Shown here one piece after another: positions 1-7,859 of a DNA stretch of 34,794 nt. How positions within the stretch are numbered: position 1 is the stretch's first letter; each line of letters starts with the position of its first letter. Both the position numbers and the translations under genes were made by a program. A model generated the notes under the pieces. That model had not been told where the DNA came from, ran no database searches, and worked only from the letters and a program-made list of their open reading frames with translations. The stretch is from a virus: IMG/VR virus record IMGVR_UViG_3300042339_000674, positions 1 through 34,794 of that record, one strand, 5' to 3'.

Positions 1-2
1 CT

Positions 3-1154
3 GAGTTTGAAATGTCGGCGTTGTATATGTTTAATAAATCTCACGCTGTTGCTTACTCTATGTTGTCATATCAAACAATGTGGTTGAAGGTGAATTACCC
101 ATTGGAGTTCATTTGGTCATTACTATATAATGAATCAGCGTCAGACAAGATCACTGCATACCTTATGGAAGCCCAGCGTTTGGGGTTAACCATATATGGT
201 CCCGACATTAACAAGTCTGTTGAGTTCTTTTCCATGTCACTCCCAGGCGAAGAAGATGGTATTCGCTTTGGTCTTTCCAATGTCACTGGCTGTGGTAGCA
301 GTGCTATCAAGGAAATTTTCCAAAAGAGACCGTTTAATTCATTTGAGGAGTTTACTAATAAGTGTTCCAAATCATCTATTAAAGCTCCGCTAAGGGAAAG
401 CTTTGATAAGGTTGGTGTATTCAAGTCTATTGGTCATGTATCGCAATTTGATCACGAGAAATATTACTTACCTATACTCGGGTTCCCTATTGCTGCTAGT
501 TCTCATAAAACAGAGATTGATGAGTTCGTAGAGGATGCTAATGAATTCCACGAAACAATGTCAAACATTACACTTATTAAGGCAGTGGTGCGTTCTACAA
601 AGAAAGCTACAGGATACCTGAGAGTTGAATTTGAAGATCACTCGGGGTCTTGCACCGTGTTTGGCGAGCGTAATACCGAGCTGGCGCAGAGAGATTATGT
701 TTACGCTTTGATCGGTGATAGGACACTACATGCTTACTGTGATGTCTATGAAGCCGAAGATTCCAACCTGTTCAATATTATGATGCTTAAGAAGCACGGC
801 ATTGATCATAAATATGCTTGGCTTTACGATCACGGCATTGGTTATGTAAGCGATGAAAAAACTCTTGCATATATTTTTAATATTAGAAATTTCATTACAT
901 CATCTGGAAAAGAAATGGCAAGCGTGTACTGCTGGGATGGAAAGCAATTCTTTAAGATTGTAGTATTCGCAGCAGTTTACAAGAAGGTAAAACAAATGCT
1001 GAAAGAGCATATGTGGTATGCCATTCGTCTTACAGCTGTTGAGGATAAGAATAGTTTAAACAGGCTTGACTCGTTCAAACTTGAGTCAGCGGATAAGATT
1101 ATCCCCATTGATGATTATATAAAGAGGAAGAATCTAGTGGAGGTAGCAGTCTAG
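3..1154 (+). CDS. dnaE: DNA polymerase III alpha subunit (DnaE type), C-terminal part, 5' end outside window
   Basis: The reading frame is open from the first base of the window, so the gene starts upstream and only about 383 residues are seen. The stretch FNKSHAVAYSMLSYQTMWLK close to the left edge is the conserved signature at the end of the DnaE polymerase fingers region. After it come a helix-hairpin-helix-like segment (SSIKAPLRESFDKVGVF) and an OB-fold-like segment (from TLIKAVVRSTKKATGYLRVE), in the order usual for C-family polymerases. The protein would be the replicative DNA polymerase of the phage. The catalytic palm and PHP domains cannot be seen. It ends at TAG, which overlaps the GTG start of the next gene by one base, so the two are probably translated together. 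Confidence 0.9.
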   Translation, partial: EFEMSALYMFNKSHAVAYSMLSYQTMWLKVNYPLEFIWSLLYNESASDKITAYLMEAQRLGLTIYGPDINKSVEFFSMSLPGEEDGIRFGLSNVTGCGSSAIKEIFQKRPFNSFEEFTNKCSKSSIKAPLRESFDKVGVFKSIGHVSQFDHEKYYLPILGFPIAASSHKTEIDEFVEDANEFHETMSNITLIKAVVRSTKKATGYLRVEFEDHSGSCTVFGERNTELAQRDYVYALIGDRTLHAYCDVYEAEDSNLFNIMMLKKHGIDHKYAWLYDHGIGYVSDEKTLAYIFNIRNFITSSGKEMASVYCWDGKQFFKIVVFAAVYKKVKQMLKEHMWYAIRLTAVEDKNSLNRLDSFKLESADKIIPIDDYIKRKNLVEVAV

Positions 1155-1876
1155 TGTTACTTACAATCTACATCCCGACATATAGGAGGGATTCCTTAGA
1201 TGACTGTTTAAACAGTATAATACATCAAACTAATTCTGATATTGAAATTATTGTATCTGATAATGACCAAGACGGGTATGCAAGAGATATAGCTTACAAA
1301 TATAAGAATTATGTATCTGACTACTCCATCAGGAAACAAAACATTGGTTGCGATGGTAATTGTTTACATGGCATTACCGCTGGCTCTGGTGACTATGTTT
1401 GGGTTATTGGTGATGATGATGTGTTGATTCCTGGAGCGATTGACACTATAATGCCCATGCTCAATGGAGTTGATCGTGTAATGCAATTTTCTCCGTATTC
1501 TGGAGAAGTATTACCTGGTTTTTCTGGTACAATGATTGAGTTGATAAATAATCTTAACGATAAATCATATGTAATTGCTGCAACATTGGCGAGCATGAAT
1601 GTATGGAAAAGAGAAGTCATGGATTTCAGAACTGGGGTAAAGCATCTTGATTCTAGAAATGTTTTAGCTTGGGCTGGTATTGGTTGCAAAACAGTAAGCG
1701 TTCCAGAGGTTCCTACTGTCATTGTTAATGATACAAATCACTTTCAGTTTAAAGAATTTGATAGTGTAATGTTTGAGTACTGTGATGCTCTATCCAGTAT
1801 TGATGGTGTTGAGAAGTTTACATTTCATAATGCTAATAAATGGAATTTTGTTAATGCATCAGTGGAGGCAAAATGA
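1154..1876 (+). CDS. Glycosyltransferase family 2 (GT-A fold)
   Basis: A 240-residue protein that opens with LLTIYIPTYRRDSLDDCLNS, the standard GT2 N-terminus, followed by EIIVSDND at residues 31-38 and the metal-binding DxD-type motif GDDD at 86-89. It probably moves a sugar from a nucleotide sugar to an acceptor not visible from sequence: modified DNA bases, a virion protein or a host surface glycan. No membrane segment is seen, so it should be cytoplasmic. The start is GTG at 1154, inside the TAG of dnaE (TAGTG), with GGAGG about 10 bases upstream. It overlaps the cytidylyltransferase by ATGA, which suggests a shared pathway. Confidence 0.85.
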   Translation: MLLTIYIPTYRRDSLDDCLNSIIHQTNSDIEIIVSDNDQDGYARDIAYKYKNYVSDYSIRKQNIGCDGNCLHGITAGSGDYVWVIGDDDVLIPGAIDTIMPMLNGVDRVMQFSPYSGEVLPGFSGTMIELINNLNDKSYVIAATLASMNVWKREVMDFRTGVKHLDSRNVLAWAGIGCKTVSVPEVPTVIVNDTNHFQFKEFDSVMFEYCDALSSIDGVEKFTFHNANKWNFVNASVEAK

Positions 1877-2307
1877 TTGTATATACAGGTGGGACATTTG
1901 ATTTATTTCACTCTGGTCATGCTAGATTGTTGGAGAGATGTAAGAAGGCGGCTGGTGACGATGGCTACTTGGTCGTGTCCGTCAACCCCGATGAGTTCTG
2001 CTCTCAATACAAAGAGCCTCCAATCTGCAGTTTAGCTGAAAGAATGGAAGTTGTTTCTTCGTGCAAATGGGTGGACAAAGTAATTGTAAACTCGGGCGGT
2101 GCTGATTCTAAACCTGCTATCATGGAGGCAAAAGCTGATCTTGTAATTGTTGGTTCCGACTGGCAAAGCAAAGATTACTATAAGCAAATGGGATTCACAC
2201 AAGGATGGCTTGATGAGAATAATATCGGAGTGATGTTTGTTCCGTATACAGAAGAGATTTCAACAACAATTATTAAATCAAGAATACTAGACAGGATGTT
2301 TCAATGA
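1873..2307 (+). CDS. Cytidylyltransferase-like nucleotidyltransferase (TagD/RfaE-C family)
   Basis: A 144-residue protein with the two family signatures: GTFDLFHSGH at residues 7-16 (the HxGH nucleotide-binding motif) and ISTTIIKSRI near 129-138 (the ISTTxIxxRI motif). Length matches glycerol-3-phosphate cytidylyltransferases and the C-terminal domain of HldE. Such enzymes join CTP or ATP to a phosphorylated polyol or sugar and make an activated donor such as CDP-glycerol. Here it starts within the stop of a GT2 gene and has further glycosyltransferases nearby, so I infer that it makes an activated donor for them. Which substrate it uses cannot be told from the sequence. Confidence 0.85.
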   Translation: MIVYTGGTFDLFHSGHARLLERCKKAAGDDGYLVVSVNPDEFCSQYKEPPICSLAERMEVVSSCKWVDKVIVNSGGADSKPAIMEAKADLVIVGSDWQSKDYYKQMGFTQGWLDENNIGVMFVPYTEEISTTIIKSRILDRMFQ

Positions 2308-2316
2308 AGGAGAAAT

Positions 2317-3231
2317 ATGTTACTTGTAGATAAAAGAAAAGGCGATACAATGCCGATCCATGATGTTATCCCGACCCCTAGCGTTGGGCTTAATCGTGCA
2401 TTAGGTGGTGGATTAAATACTGGTGCGACTCATCTATTTTGGGGTACACCTTCTGTGGGCAAAACAACTATGTGCTTTAGAATTATGGCTGAGGCGCAGA
2501 AGATGGGGTATCGCCCAGTCATTGTTGATTCTGAGTCTTCGTACAGTGATGTGTATGCAGAGAAGTGTGGTCTAGATATTTCCGATGTGGTGGTGATTCA
2601 GTCTACTATTGTTGAAGATATTATGAAAAGTTTGATCGGGTATTTGACTGATGATAAAGAAAAACATATTTTTTTGTTTGATTCGTTGTCTAATATCGTG
2701 AAGGAAGAGTTTTATGATAAGCCCGAAGGTGGTAAGGCGATGGGCTTGTCTGCTCGCTCGCAGGGTTACTTCTTACAGAAACTTGTAAATTATCTTCATA
2801 AGGAGCGTAATATCATGCTGTTTGTTGCTCATCAAACGGTTGACTTGAGTGGTATGTTCGCAATCACTAAGGCTAAGATGGGTAATGTTGTGCATCACAA
2901 CATGCATAATGTCATCAAGCTTTTTCTTTCTATGTCTAAAGGAGAGATGGAGCGTGAGGCGAATAATATGATTACTTCGCAACGGGCTGTGTGGACTATT
3001 GAAAAAACTAAGCAGTTACCTACTATTGGCTCTACTGGTTATTATTATGTCCTCCCCCAATTAGGGCAGATTGATAGTCGGCGTGAGTTGATTGATATTG
3101 CGATTGAGATGAATGTTATTGTTCGTAAGGGCGCTTGGTATACTTATGAGGATAGTAAGTGGAACGGCATGGGAGCTATTGAATTGACTGAGAAGCAAGT
3201 CAAGGAGATTCAAAAGCTTATCAAGGAATGA
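2317..3231 (+). CDS. RecA/UvsX-like recombinase
   Basis: A 304-residue RecA-fold ATPase. Walker A is GTPSVGKTT at residues 43-51, an acidic DSESS follows strand 2 (71-75), Walker B is HIFLFDS at 117-123, and AHQT at 171-174 sits where RecA proteins have the Gln/His sensor. It is shorter than bacterial RecA (about 350 residues) and fits phage RecA/UvsX/RadA-type proteins. Its role would be strand pairing in recombination-dependent replication and repair. An AAGGAG site lies 5 bases before ATG 2317; a second in-frame ATG at 2350 is possible. The stop overlaps the next gene by ATGA. Confidence 0.85.
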   Translation: MLLVDKRKGDTMPIHDVIPTPSVGLNRALGGGLNTGATHLFWGTPSVGKTTMCFRIMAEAQKMGYRPVIVDSESSYSDVYAEKCGLDISDVVVIQSTIVEDIMKSLIGYLTDDKEKHIFLFDSLSNIVKEEFYDKPEGGKAMGLSARSQGYFLQKLVNYLHKERNIMLFVAHQTVDLSGMFAITKAKMGNVVHHNMHNVIKLFLSMSKGEMEREANNMITSQRAVWTIEKTKQLPTIGSTGYYYVLPQLGQIDSRRELIDIAIEMNVIVRKGAWYTYEDSKWNGMGAIELTEKQVKEIQKLIKE

Positions 3232-4463
3232 TCTTTTCGGTTCATACCGATCAGCATATTAAAGACGCTGTAAATATTTTTGGCTATGCCTATGGCTATA
3301 CCAATATTGTAAAACATTTTAATCAGTTCACTTATCGTGGTAAGCAGTTAGAGGTCGTTGAGAATGATCCTGCTGCTCAGATACAAATGTTTTACATGGA
3401 ACCTGAATGGCATCATCCTGTAACTGGTCAAGATTTTCGCCAGCCTGGTTTTAAAAAACATTATGACCATCAATATAAGATTAATGGTACATACCTAGAG
3501 GCTACTCGGGCTTGGGATTGGTGGATTCCTACCATGAAGTCATTTGACGAAATCTGGGTAGGCAATCAATTCTCTGCAGATGCAGTTGCTAACTCTGGTG
3601 TTGATACACCTACATATATTTTTGAATTAGGTATTGATGATATGTGGACACCTTTTAAAAGAGGTAATCGGGGAAAGATTCGGTTTCTTCATGTTGATTC
3701 AGGTAGCCCCCGTAAGAGGGCTGATTTGGTTGAGAAAGCATTTACCACTCTGTTTAAAGACAGAGATGATATTACGCTTACGCTTAAGTATCATGGCAAC
3801 AATGAGATGAGCGTTATGGACTTGTTTAAGATAGAAGAGTCCTCCAGTAAAAATATTATAAGGATTCATAAAACATTGAGTCAACCTGACATGGTTAAAC
3901 TTTACCATAACCACGATATTTTAATTTACCCTACAGAGGGTGAAGGGTTTGGGCTAATACCTCTGCAAGCTTTAGCTACGGGTATGCCAACAATATCAAC
4001 AAGTCGGTGGTGTTCGTATGAAAAATATCTTGGTAACAATATCATTGAATCAACACTAGGCAGGACACAGCACACTGGTTATCACACTGGGGATGTTATT
4101 CTCCCAGATTTTGATTCAACTGTTGAACTTATGAGGAATGCAGTAGAGAATTTTGATGCTCAGTGTGATTACTACTATAAGCAGGCTCCTGCGGTTATTA
4201 AGGAATATAATTGGCAAAAACAGTGTGATAAGATGCTTAACTCTTTAATTAAGCGTGTGGGCATATCTATGTTTAAGCCAGTTGAGGCGATTAATAGGGA
4301 CAAATATATATATTTCCAAAATGGCACTGGTTACATTACTGGATCTGGTATTGTCTTCTCAAGGGAGAACCCTGTACAGAGAGTATCTAATGATGAGTAT
4401 AATTTATTAATTAGGAATTCTAATTTCAGAAGTCCAACAGATCAAGAAATAAGGAGCAAGTAG
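3228..4463 (+). CDS. GT4-like glycosyltransferase (GT-B fold) with an extra C-terminal tail
   Basis: A 411-residue protein. The donor-binding region carries PTEGEGFGLIPLQALATGMP at residues 235-254, the hallmark of GT4-type enzymes, and IRFLHVDSGSPRKRADL (151-167) matches the start of the second Rossmann domain. The usual EX7E motif is EX7Q here (E239, Q247). After the enzyme fold ends near residue 345, a tail of about 60 residues (from FKPVEAINRDKYIYFQ) has a short beta-rich look and is absent from the related protein at 8607. It may bind a partner or the virion. The gene overlaps the recombinase gene by ATGA and the next gene by TAGTG. Confidence 0.82.
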   Translation: MIFSVHTDQHIKDAVNIFGYAYGYTNIVKHFNQFTYRGKQLEVVENDPAAQIQMFYMEPEWHHPVTGQDFRQPGFKKHYDHQYKINGTYLEATRAWDWWIPTMKSFDEIWVGNQFSADAVANSGVDTPTYIFELGIDDMWTPFKRGNRGKIRFLHVDSGSPRKRADLVEKAFTTLFKDRDDITLTLKYHGNNEMSVMDLFKIEESSSKNIIRIHKTLSQPDMVKLYHNHDILIYPTEGEGFGLIPLQALATGMPTISTSRWCSYEKYLGNNIIESTLGRTQHTGYHTGDVILPDFDSTVELMRNAVENFDAQCDYYYKQAPAVIKEYNWQKQCDKMLNSLIKRVGISMFKPVEAINRDKYIYFQNGTGYITGSGIVFSRENPVQRVSNDEYNLLIRNSNFRSPTDQEIRSK

Positions 4464-4828
4464 TGAGTTACCTAGAAGATGAAATTGAAGAAGTTCGGTC
4501 ATATATTTCCGAGCCGTTCTTCCAGAGCATTGATTGTAATCAGGGCTGGCATCAACTGATTGTTGATTGCCATAGAGAGCTGTCTGCTATTGATCCTGAT
4601 TATAAGCTTTACCAAGTCAAAGAGAAGTTTGGTGGGTTAAGGTATTATATAGATTCAAATTCAAAAGATTATTATGCGATGCGTGATGTAATTAACAAGT
4701 TTGAAAGTCTTTCTTTGCAAACATGTGAATACACTGGAGAACCTGGAGTCTTGGCTAAAGGGAAAGGCGGGTGGATGAAAACCTTGTCTACGAAAGTGAT
4801 GTCGGAGTATGGCTATGAAAAAGCATAA
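4463..4828 (+). CDS. Conserved phage protein of unknown function (GW...VKEKFGGLRYY family)
   Basis: A 121-residue protein. I recognise the pattern GWHQLIVDCHRELSAIDPDY followed by QVKEKFGGLRYY (residues 52-63) from many phage genomes, where the family has no assigned function. A C-terminal CEYTGEPG segment replaces what is often a CxxC zinc knuckle in relatives; only one cysteine is left there, so metal binding is doubtful. The start is GTG at 4463, sharing one base with the TAG of the glycosyltransferase, with AAGGAGC just upstream. Confidence 0.75.
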   Translation: MSYLEDEIEEVRSYISEPFFQSIDCNQGWHQLIVDCHRELSAIDPDYKLYQVKEKFGGLRYYIDSNSKDYYAMRDVINKFESLSLQTCEYTGEPGVLAKGKGGWMKTLSTKVMSEYGYEKA

Positions 4829-4889
4829 TATTGTTGTTGTTGTTGGAGCTATTGTTTATTTATTTTTTCTTATTAAGATGTTTCTATGA
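4815..4889 (+). CDS. 24-residue single-span membrane peptide (putative)
   Basis: A 24-codon frame reading MKKHNIVVVVGAIVYLFFLI then KMFL. It has a positive N-terminus and one hydrophobic stretch of about 18 residues, which would span the membrane once. It starts inside the end of the previous gene, with GGAG 7 bases before its ATG, and its TGA overlaps the next ATG (ATGA), as is normal for genes here. It also fills what would otherwise be an unusual gap. Nothing more is known; coding is likely but not certain. Confidence 0.5.
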   Translation: MKKHNIVVVVGAIVYLFFLIKMFL

Positions 4890-5185
4890 AAAGAACTGAA
4901 CAGGAAGAGATCAAGAGAGACAAAGCGAAGGCTGTAAAGAACTCTGGTCGTGGTCTAAGAAAGGGCGATGCTTCGTTGAATAAATTCTTACTTGATTACA
5001 AACATAACGAAAGAACTTTTACTCTTACATTAAAAGCTTGGAACAAAATGCGCAAAGATGCATGGAATGCTAATTATAAATATCCATGCATTTCTGTTGT
5101 ATTTGGTGAGAACTCCGAGACAAAGGTTGCTATAATAGACTGGGAAGTGTTCCAAGAGCTGGTGAAAGGAAGCGAGTATGAGTGA
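4886..5185 (+). CDS. Holliday-junction-resolvase-like PD-(D/E)XK nuclease (putative)
   Basis: A 99-residue protein. The layout KNSGRGLRKGDA (residues 18-29) followed by FLLDYK (34-39) places an acidic D28 and a D37-x-K39 pair as in small PD-(D/E)XK nucleases of the archaeal Hjc and phage resolvase type. The back half (WNKMRKDAW, then KYPCISVVFG and VAIIDWEVF) resembles small phage resolvases that I recall. It would cleave branched DNA during recombination or before packaging. The other recombination genes around it support this, but a RuvC-like enzyme is also encoded at 7013, so the two may act on different substrates. Confidence 0.55.
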   Translation: MKRTEQEEIKRDKAKAVKNSGRGLRKGDASLNKFLLDYKHNERTFTLTLKAWNKMRKDAWNANYKYPCISVVFGENSETKVAIIDWEVFQELVKGSEYE

Positions 5186-5327
5186 AAAATATAAATATAG
5201 TTTATTTTGTGACAAGTTGTCTGGTTATAAATCAATTGGTTTTGGCATTGGGCATGATGATGGATATATCGGATTGTATATATTGTTCTGGATGGTCGGA
5301 ATTCAAAGAAAGAAGGTAGAAGCATGA
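5178..5327 (+). CDS. Small hypothetical protein, 49 residues
   Basis: A 49-codon frame (MSEKYKYSLFCDKL... ending GIQRKKVEA) that fills the space between two supported genes. It overlaps the end of the resolvase-like gene by 8 bases, has AAGGA 7 bases before its ATG, and ends in an ATGA overlap with the next start. The middle is aromatic and glycine-rich (YIGLYILFWMVGI) and could touch a membrane, but it is too short and mixed for a firm call. I do not recognise a family. Confidence 0.6.
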   Translation: MSEKYKYSLFCDKLSGYKSIGFGIGHDDGYIGLYILFWMVGIQRKKVEA

Positions 5328-5665
5328 ATCAGTACGGGAACCCAATGTTCTTTCAGATATTAGAGGAGCTACGAGCGCTCCACACAAAGAAAGGGCAGGA
5401 CTATGGCACTGCGAGTGATCCTCTTGCCAATGTTCGTGCGTCAGTTGACTGGGGCGTTCCAGGCTGGGTTGGTACATTAATCCGAGCAAATGATAAAGTA
5501 ATTCGCCTGCAAAGTGCCGCTAAGGGGAGTAAATTAGTTAATGAAGGCGTTGAGGATTCCCTTATAGACCTTGCATCATACGCAATTATTGCTCTTGCAC
5601 TTTACCGTGAAGAGAATGAAATGAAACAGGCTATGGTTGTTACTGAAGATTTAAGGAAGAAATAA
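5324..5665 (+). CDS. DUF1599/Nmad1-like protein (nucleotide-modification associated)
   Basis: A 113-residue protein with the pattern KKGQDYGTASDPLANVRAS (residues 22-40), then GVPGWVGTLIRANDKVIRL and an acidic helix EGVEDSLIDLASYAIIALAL. This matches my recollection of the DUF1599 family, an all-alpha group related to MazG-like pyrophosphohydrolases and found in phages with modified nucleotides. A role in cleaning or tailoring the dNTP pool would suit the neighbouring transferases, but this is inference from family and context. The start overlaps the previous stop (ATGA). Confidence 0.65.
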   Translation: MNQYGNPMFFQILEELRALHTKKGQDYGTASDPLANVRASVDWGVPGWVGTLIRANDKVIRLQSAAKGSKLVNEGVEDSLIDLASYAIIALALYREENEMKQAMVVTEDLRKK

Positions 5666-5666
5666 T

Positions 5667-5984
5667 ATGGCTGATATCATAATTAATAAAGAGATGCTAT
5701 TGGAGCAAATGGGTGATAAAGCAGAAGAATTCATGGAATGTCTTCGTATAGTTGAAGATATAATTGAAAATCCTGATCACTATTTAGGAATGCAGGCTGT
5801 CAAGTATGCTAATATATTAGCAGCGTATAGAACACTAATGATTGTAAAATCGCAAGCTTTTAAAAGAAAGTCTGCTGTTATGAATGATCAAGACAAATTT
5901 GTTAATGACATATGGAAAACAATGTATGAAGCATTAGCGGAAAACATAAATGCTCTAAAACTCGCTGGGAAAGGCGGATATTAA
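5667..5984 (+). CDS. Hypothetical protein, 105 residues, mainly helical
   Basis: A 105-residue protein without a recognised motif. It looks largely helical (EMLLEQMGDKAEEFMECLRI, then a long segment around YANILAAYRTLMIVKSQAFK). AGGAAGAAATA precedes its ATG. It lies between a DUF1599-like gene and the Cas4-like nuclease gene, with a TAATG overlap to the latter, so it may assist one of them; nothing in the sequence proves it. Confidence 0.7.
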   Translation: MADIIINKEMLLEQMGDKAEEFMECLRIVEDIIENPDHYLGMQAVKYANILAAYRTLMIVKSQAFKRKSAVMNDQDKFVNDIWKTMYEALAENINALKLAGKGGY

Positions 5985-6712
5985 TGAAATCATTGAAGGT
6001 ACTTAAACAACCAAAGAAGATTGCAGTTGTTGCTGAGGAATTTTCAGACGCAGATTTAGTAGATAGTCTATCCAAAGCAATTGATGATTCATTGGCAGAG
6101 CGTAATCAGCCTGAATTTAAAAAAGTGAATGGGTTTCACCCAAGCTATACGAATCAATGCCCGAGATACTGGAATTACTTGTTTACTGGCGTGAGCGTTA
6201 CGCCAGACTTCAGACCGCAGACTTATCGTATCTTTGATAATGGTCATGCAGTTCACGACAGGATTTATAAATACTTTAGAGACATGGGCATCCTTGTTCA
6301 AGAGGAAATCCCAGTATCGTATTCATCACCACCAATTGAAGGCACAGCTGACGGTATTATCAATTGGTACGGGGAAAAATTGATTGAATTAAAATCAATT
6401 AGCTCCGAGGGCTTTCATTACAGGAAGCTTCATAACAAACCAAAGGATGAGCACTATAGGCAAGCGCAAATCTATATGGAATGTTTGAATCTTGATAGCG
6501 GTTTTGTTATTTATGAATGTAAGAATAATCAAGAAATTCTGCCTATTTTTATAAAAAAAGATCAAGACTATATTGATAAATTATTTAAGAAATATAGAAC
6601 TATTTATGGGAGTTACACAAGCGGTGACATCCCCGACAGACCATACAAGAGAACATCTAAGCATTGTTCTGATTGTAATGTTGCTGCTTTATGCTGGGGA
6701 GAAAGTGGTTAA
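5984..6712 (+). CDS. Cas4-like PD-(D/E)XK exonuclease with Fe-S cysteines
   Basis: A 242-residue protein. The nuclease core has GTADGII (residues 120-126, D123), then EKLIELKS (E135 and K137) and the RQAQIYM helix (QxxxY at 161-164 region), the typical RecB/Cas4 order. Four cysteines stand where Cas4 and AddB hold a 4Fe-4S cluster: C59 (NQCPR) and C228, C231, C237 (CSDCNVAALC). It would resect or trim DNA ends for recombination-dependent replication together with the RecA-like protein. No CRISPR array or other cas gene is in the window, so the Cas4 name marks the fold and not an adaptation role. Confidence 0.82.
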   Translation: MKSLKVLKQPKKIAVVAEEFSDADLVDSLSKAIDDSLAERNQPEFKKVNGFHPSYTNQCPRYWNYLFTGVSVTPDFRPQTYRIFDNGHAVHDRIYKYFRDMGILVQEEIPVSYSSPPIEGTADGIINWYGEKLIELKSISSEGFHYRKLHNKPKDEHYRQAQIYMECLNLDSGFVIYECKNNQEILPIFIKKDQDYIDKLFKKYRTIYGSYTSGDIPDRPYKRTSKHCSDCNVAALCWGESG

Positions 6713-7013
6713 TGAAGAAAAAAGAATTTGTAGCAATCCAGATTGCGCAAAACAATTTATAGCAAAAGTTTATAATAGTATTTATTGCTCTGCTGAGTGC
6801 AGAAAGATTATTACTAACAAAAAGTTATTAGCAAATTATTACGAAAAAAAAGCTAATAAAAACAAAAAAAGAATTTGTAAGACAAAAACATGCACTGTGG
6901 TTCTTTCTGTATACAATAAAGAATTGATTTGTGAAAAATGCAAACGAGAAAGGTTTGTTCAACGATTAGTCGGCTGGGGTTGGGATGAGACCAAAGTGCG
7001 AGATGGTATGTAA
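6705..7013 (+). CDS. Double zinc-finger protein next to RuvC
   Basis: A 102-residue basic protein with two cysteine sets: CSNPDC then YCSAEC near the N-terminus, and CKTKTC then CEKC near residue 65-85. Each can bind one zinc. The end carries GWGWDETKVRDGM. The ATG at 6712 is in another frame and stops after 16 codons, so I use GTG 6705, which has GGGGAG just upstream (short spacing) and overlaps the nuclease stop by 8 bases; the start is therefore the least certain part. Its place between two nuclease genes suggests a DNA-binding accessory role. Confidence 0.7.
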   Translation: MVNEEKRICSNPDCAKQFIAKVYNSIYCSAECRKIITNKKLLANYYEKKANKNKKRICKTKTCTVVLSVYNKELICEKCKRERFVQRLVGWGWDETKVRDGM

Positions 7014-7576
7014 TGAACCTTAAGAATATTGTACACAAGAACGATAGCAAGGTGTTATCAATAGACCCGTCATCTCACTCTTTAGGGTGGGCAGTTATTG
7101 ATTTTAGTAGCGGTCTTAAATTAGTAGATTGCGGTAAAATAAAGTTTACAAAAACTAATGATATTTCAATTAAATTTAATGAGATTAATTCTGGCATTAA
7201 AGAAATATGCAAGGAACATAACCCATCTGTTTGTGTAATTGAACAATCAGTTTACATTCAAAACTTCCAAACAAGCCGTGTTATATCTTACATAATCGGT
7301 TACACCTGGGGAATTGTTCAGACTTACTGTTTCAAAGTAATTGATATTAACCCAATTTTGTGGAAACGGGGCATTGGGTATAAGAATATATCCAAGAATG
7401 ATAAGATAGAATTGAATACGGAAGCAAAGAAAAAGAAAGAAAGAAAAGATCGTGTTCGGCAAATTGTGATAGAATACTTCCATATGTCAAATGAAGATTT
7501 AGCAGATGATGATATTGTTGATGCAGTAGGCATTGGTCTTTGGTATTATCTCATGGCGGTTTCTCATGGCTCTTGA
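7013..7576 (+). CDS. RuvC-like Holliday junction resolvase
   Basis: A 187-residue RNase H-fold protein. The acidic residues of RuvC are in order: D18 in VLSIDPSSHSLGWAV, E77 in CVIEQS, and the final pair in ADDDIVDAVGIG (D167 and D170). An insert rich in lysine (EAKKKKERKDR, 137-147) could grip DNA. It would cut four-way junctions made during recombination or replication so that concatemers can be packaged. The start is a TAATG overlap with the zinc-finger gene, and the stop overlaps the next gene by 11 bases. Confidence 0.82.
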   Translation: MNLKNIVHKNDSKVLSIDPSSHSLGWAVIDFSSGLKLVDCGKIKFTKTNDISIKFNEINSGIKEICKEHNPSVCVIEQSVYIQNFQTSRVISYIIGYTWGIVQTYCFKVIDINPILWKRGIGYKNISKNDKIELNTEAKKKKERKDRVRQIVIEYFHMSNEDLADDDIVDAVGIGLWYYLMAVSHGS

Positions 7577-7859
7577 GCCGTACAAGGATAAGTCTTGGCT
7601 GTACGAGCACTATGTCAAGAAGAGAATGAATTTAACTGATGTTGTTAAGTTACTAAAACAAACTTACAACATTGAAATAACACCACAAGGTTTGTATAAC
7701 TGGTGTAAGAAATATGATTTATTAAAATTTAGAGGTAAGGGAAGAAACCTTGCTGTAACTTCTAAGAAACCAAAGTCTCCTATGCAACAAGCGGCTGAGC
7801 GTAGGAAGCGTGAATTGAGAAAACAACGAGATATGAAAAAGAAAGGTATGGGTAGATAA
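7566..7859 (+). CDS. Helix-turn-helix DNA-binding protein
   Basis: A 97-residue basic protein starting MALEPYKDKSWLYEHYV. Residues 15-50 (KRMNLTDVVKLLKQTYNIEI then TPQGLYNWCKKYDLLKFRG) have the shape of a homeodomain-like HTH such as those in transposase N-termini and phage regulators. The C-terminal third is strongly basic (RKRELRKQRDMKKKG). There is no catalytic domain, so I take it as a small regulator or DNA-binding accessory. The start at 7566 lies inside the RuvC gene. Confidence 0.68.
   Translation: MALEPYKDKSWLYEHYVKKRMNLTDVVKLLKQTYNIEITPQGLYNWCKKYDLLKFRGKGRNLAVTSKKPKSPMQQAAERRKRELRKQRDMKKKGMGR

Noticed and set aside
95-424. Minus-strand open frames of 60-120 codons, such as this one, and similar ones across the window
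   Set aside because: They lie opposite clear + strand genes, lack ribosome sites and known motifs, and all supported genes are on the + strand.
5984-6712. Cas4-like gene as a sign of a CRISPR system
   Set aside because: No array, cas1 or cas2 is present; Cas4-like nucleases are common in phages as recombination exonucleases.
6712-6762. ATG 6712 as the start of the zinc-finger gene
   Set aside because: That frame stops after 16 codons; the cysteine-rich protein is in another frame and needs a start such as GTG 6705.
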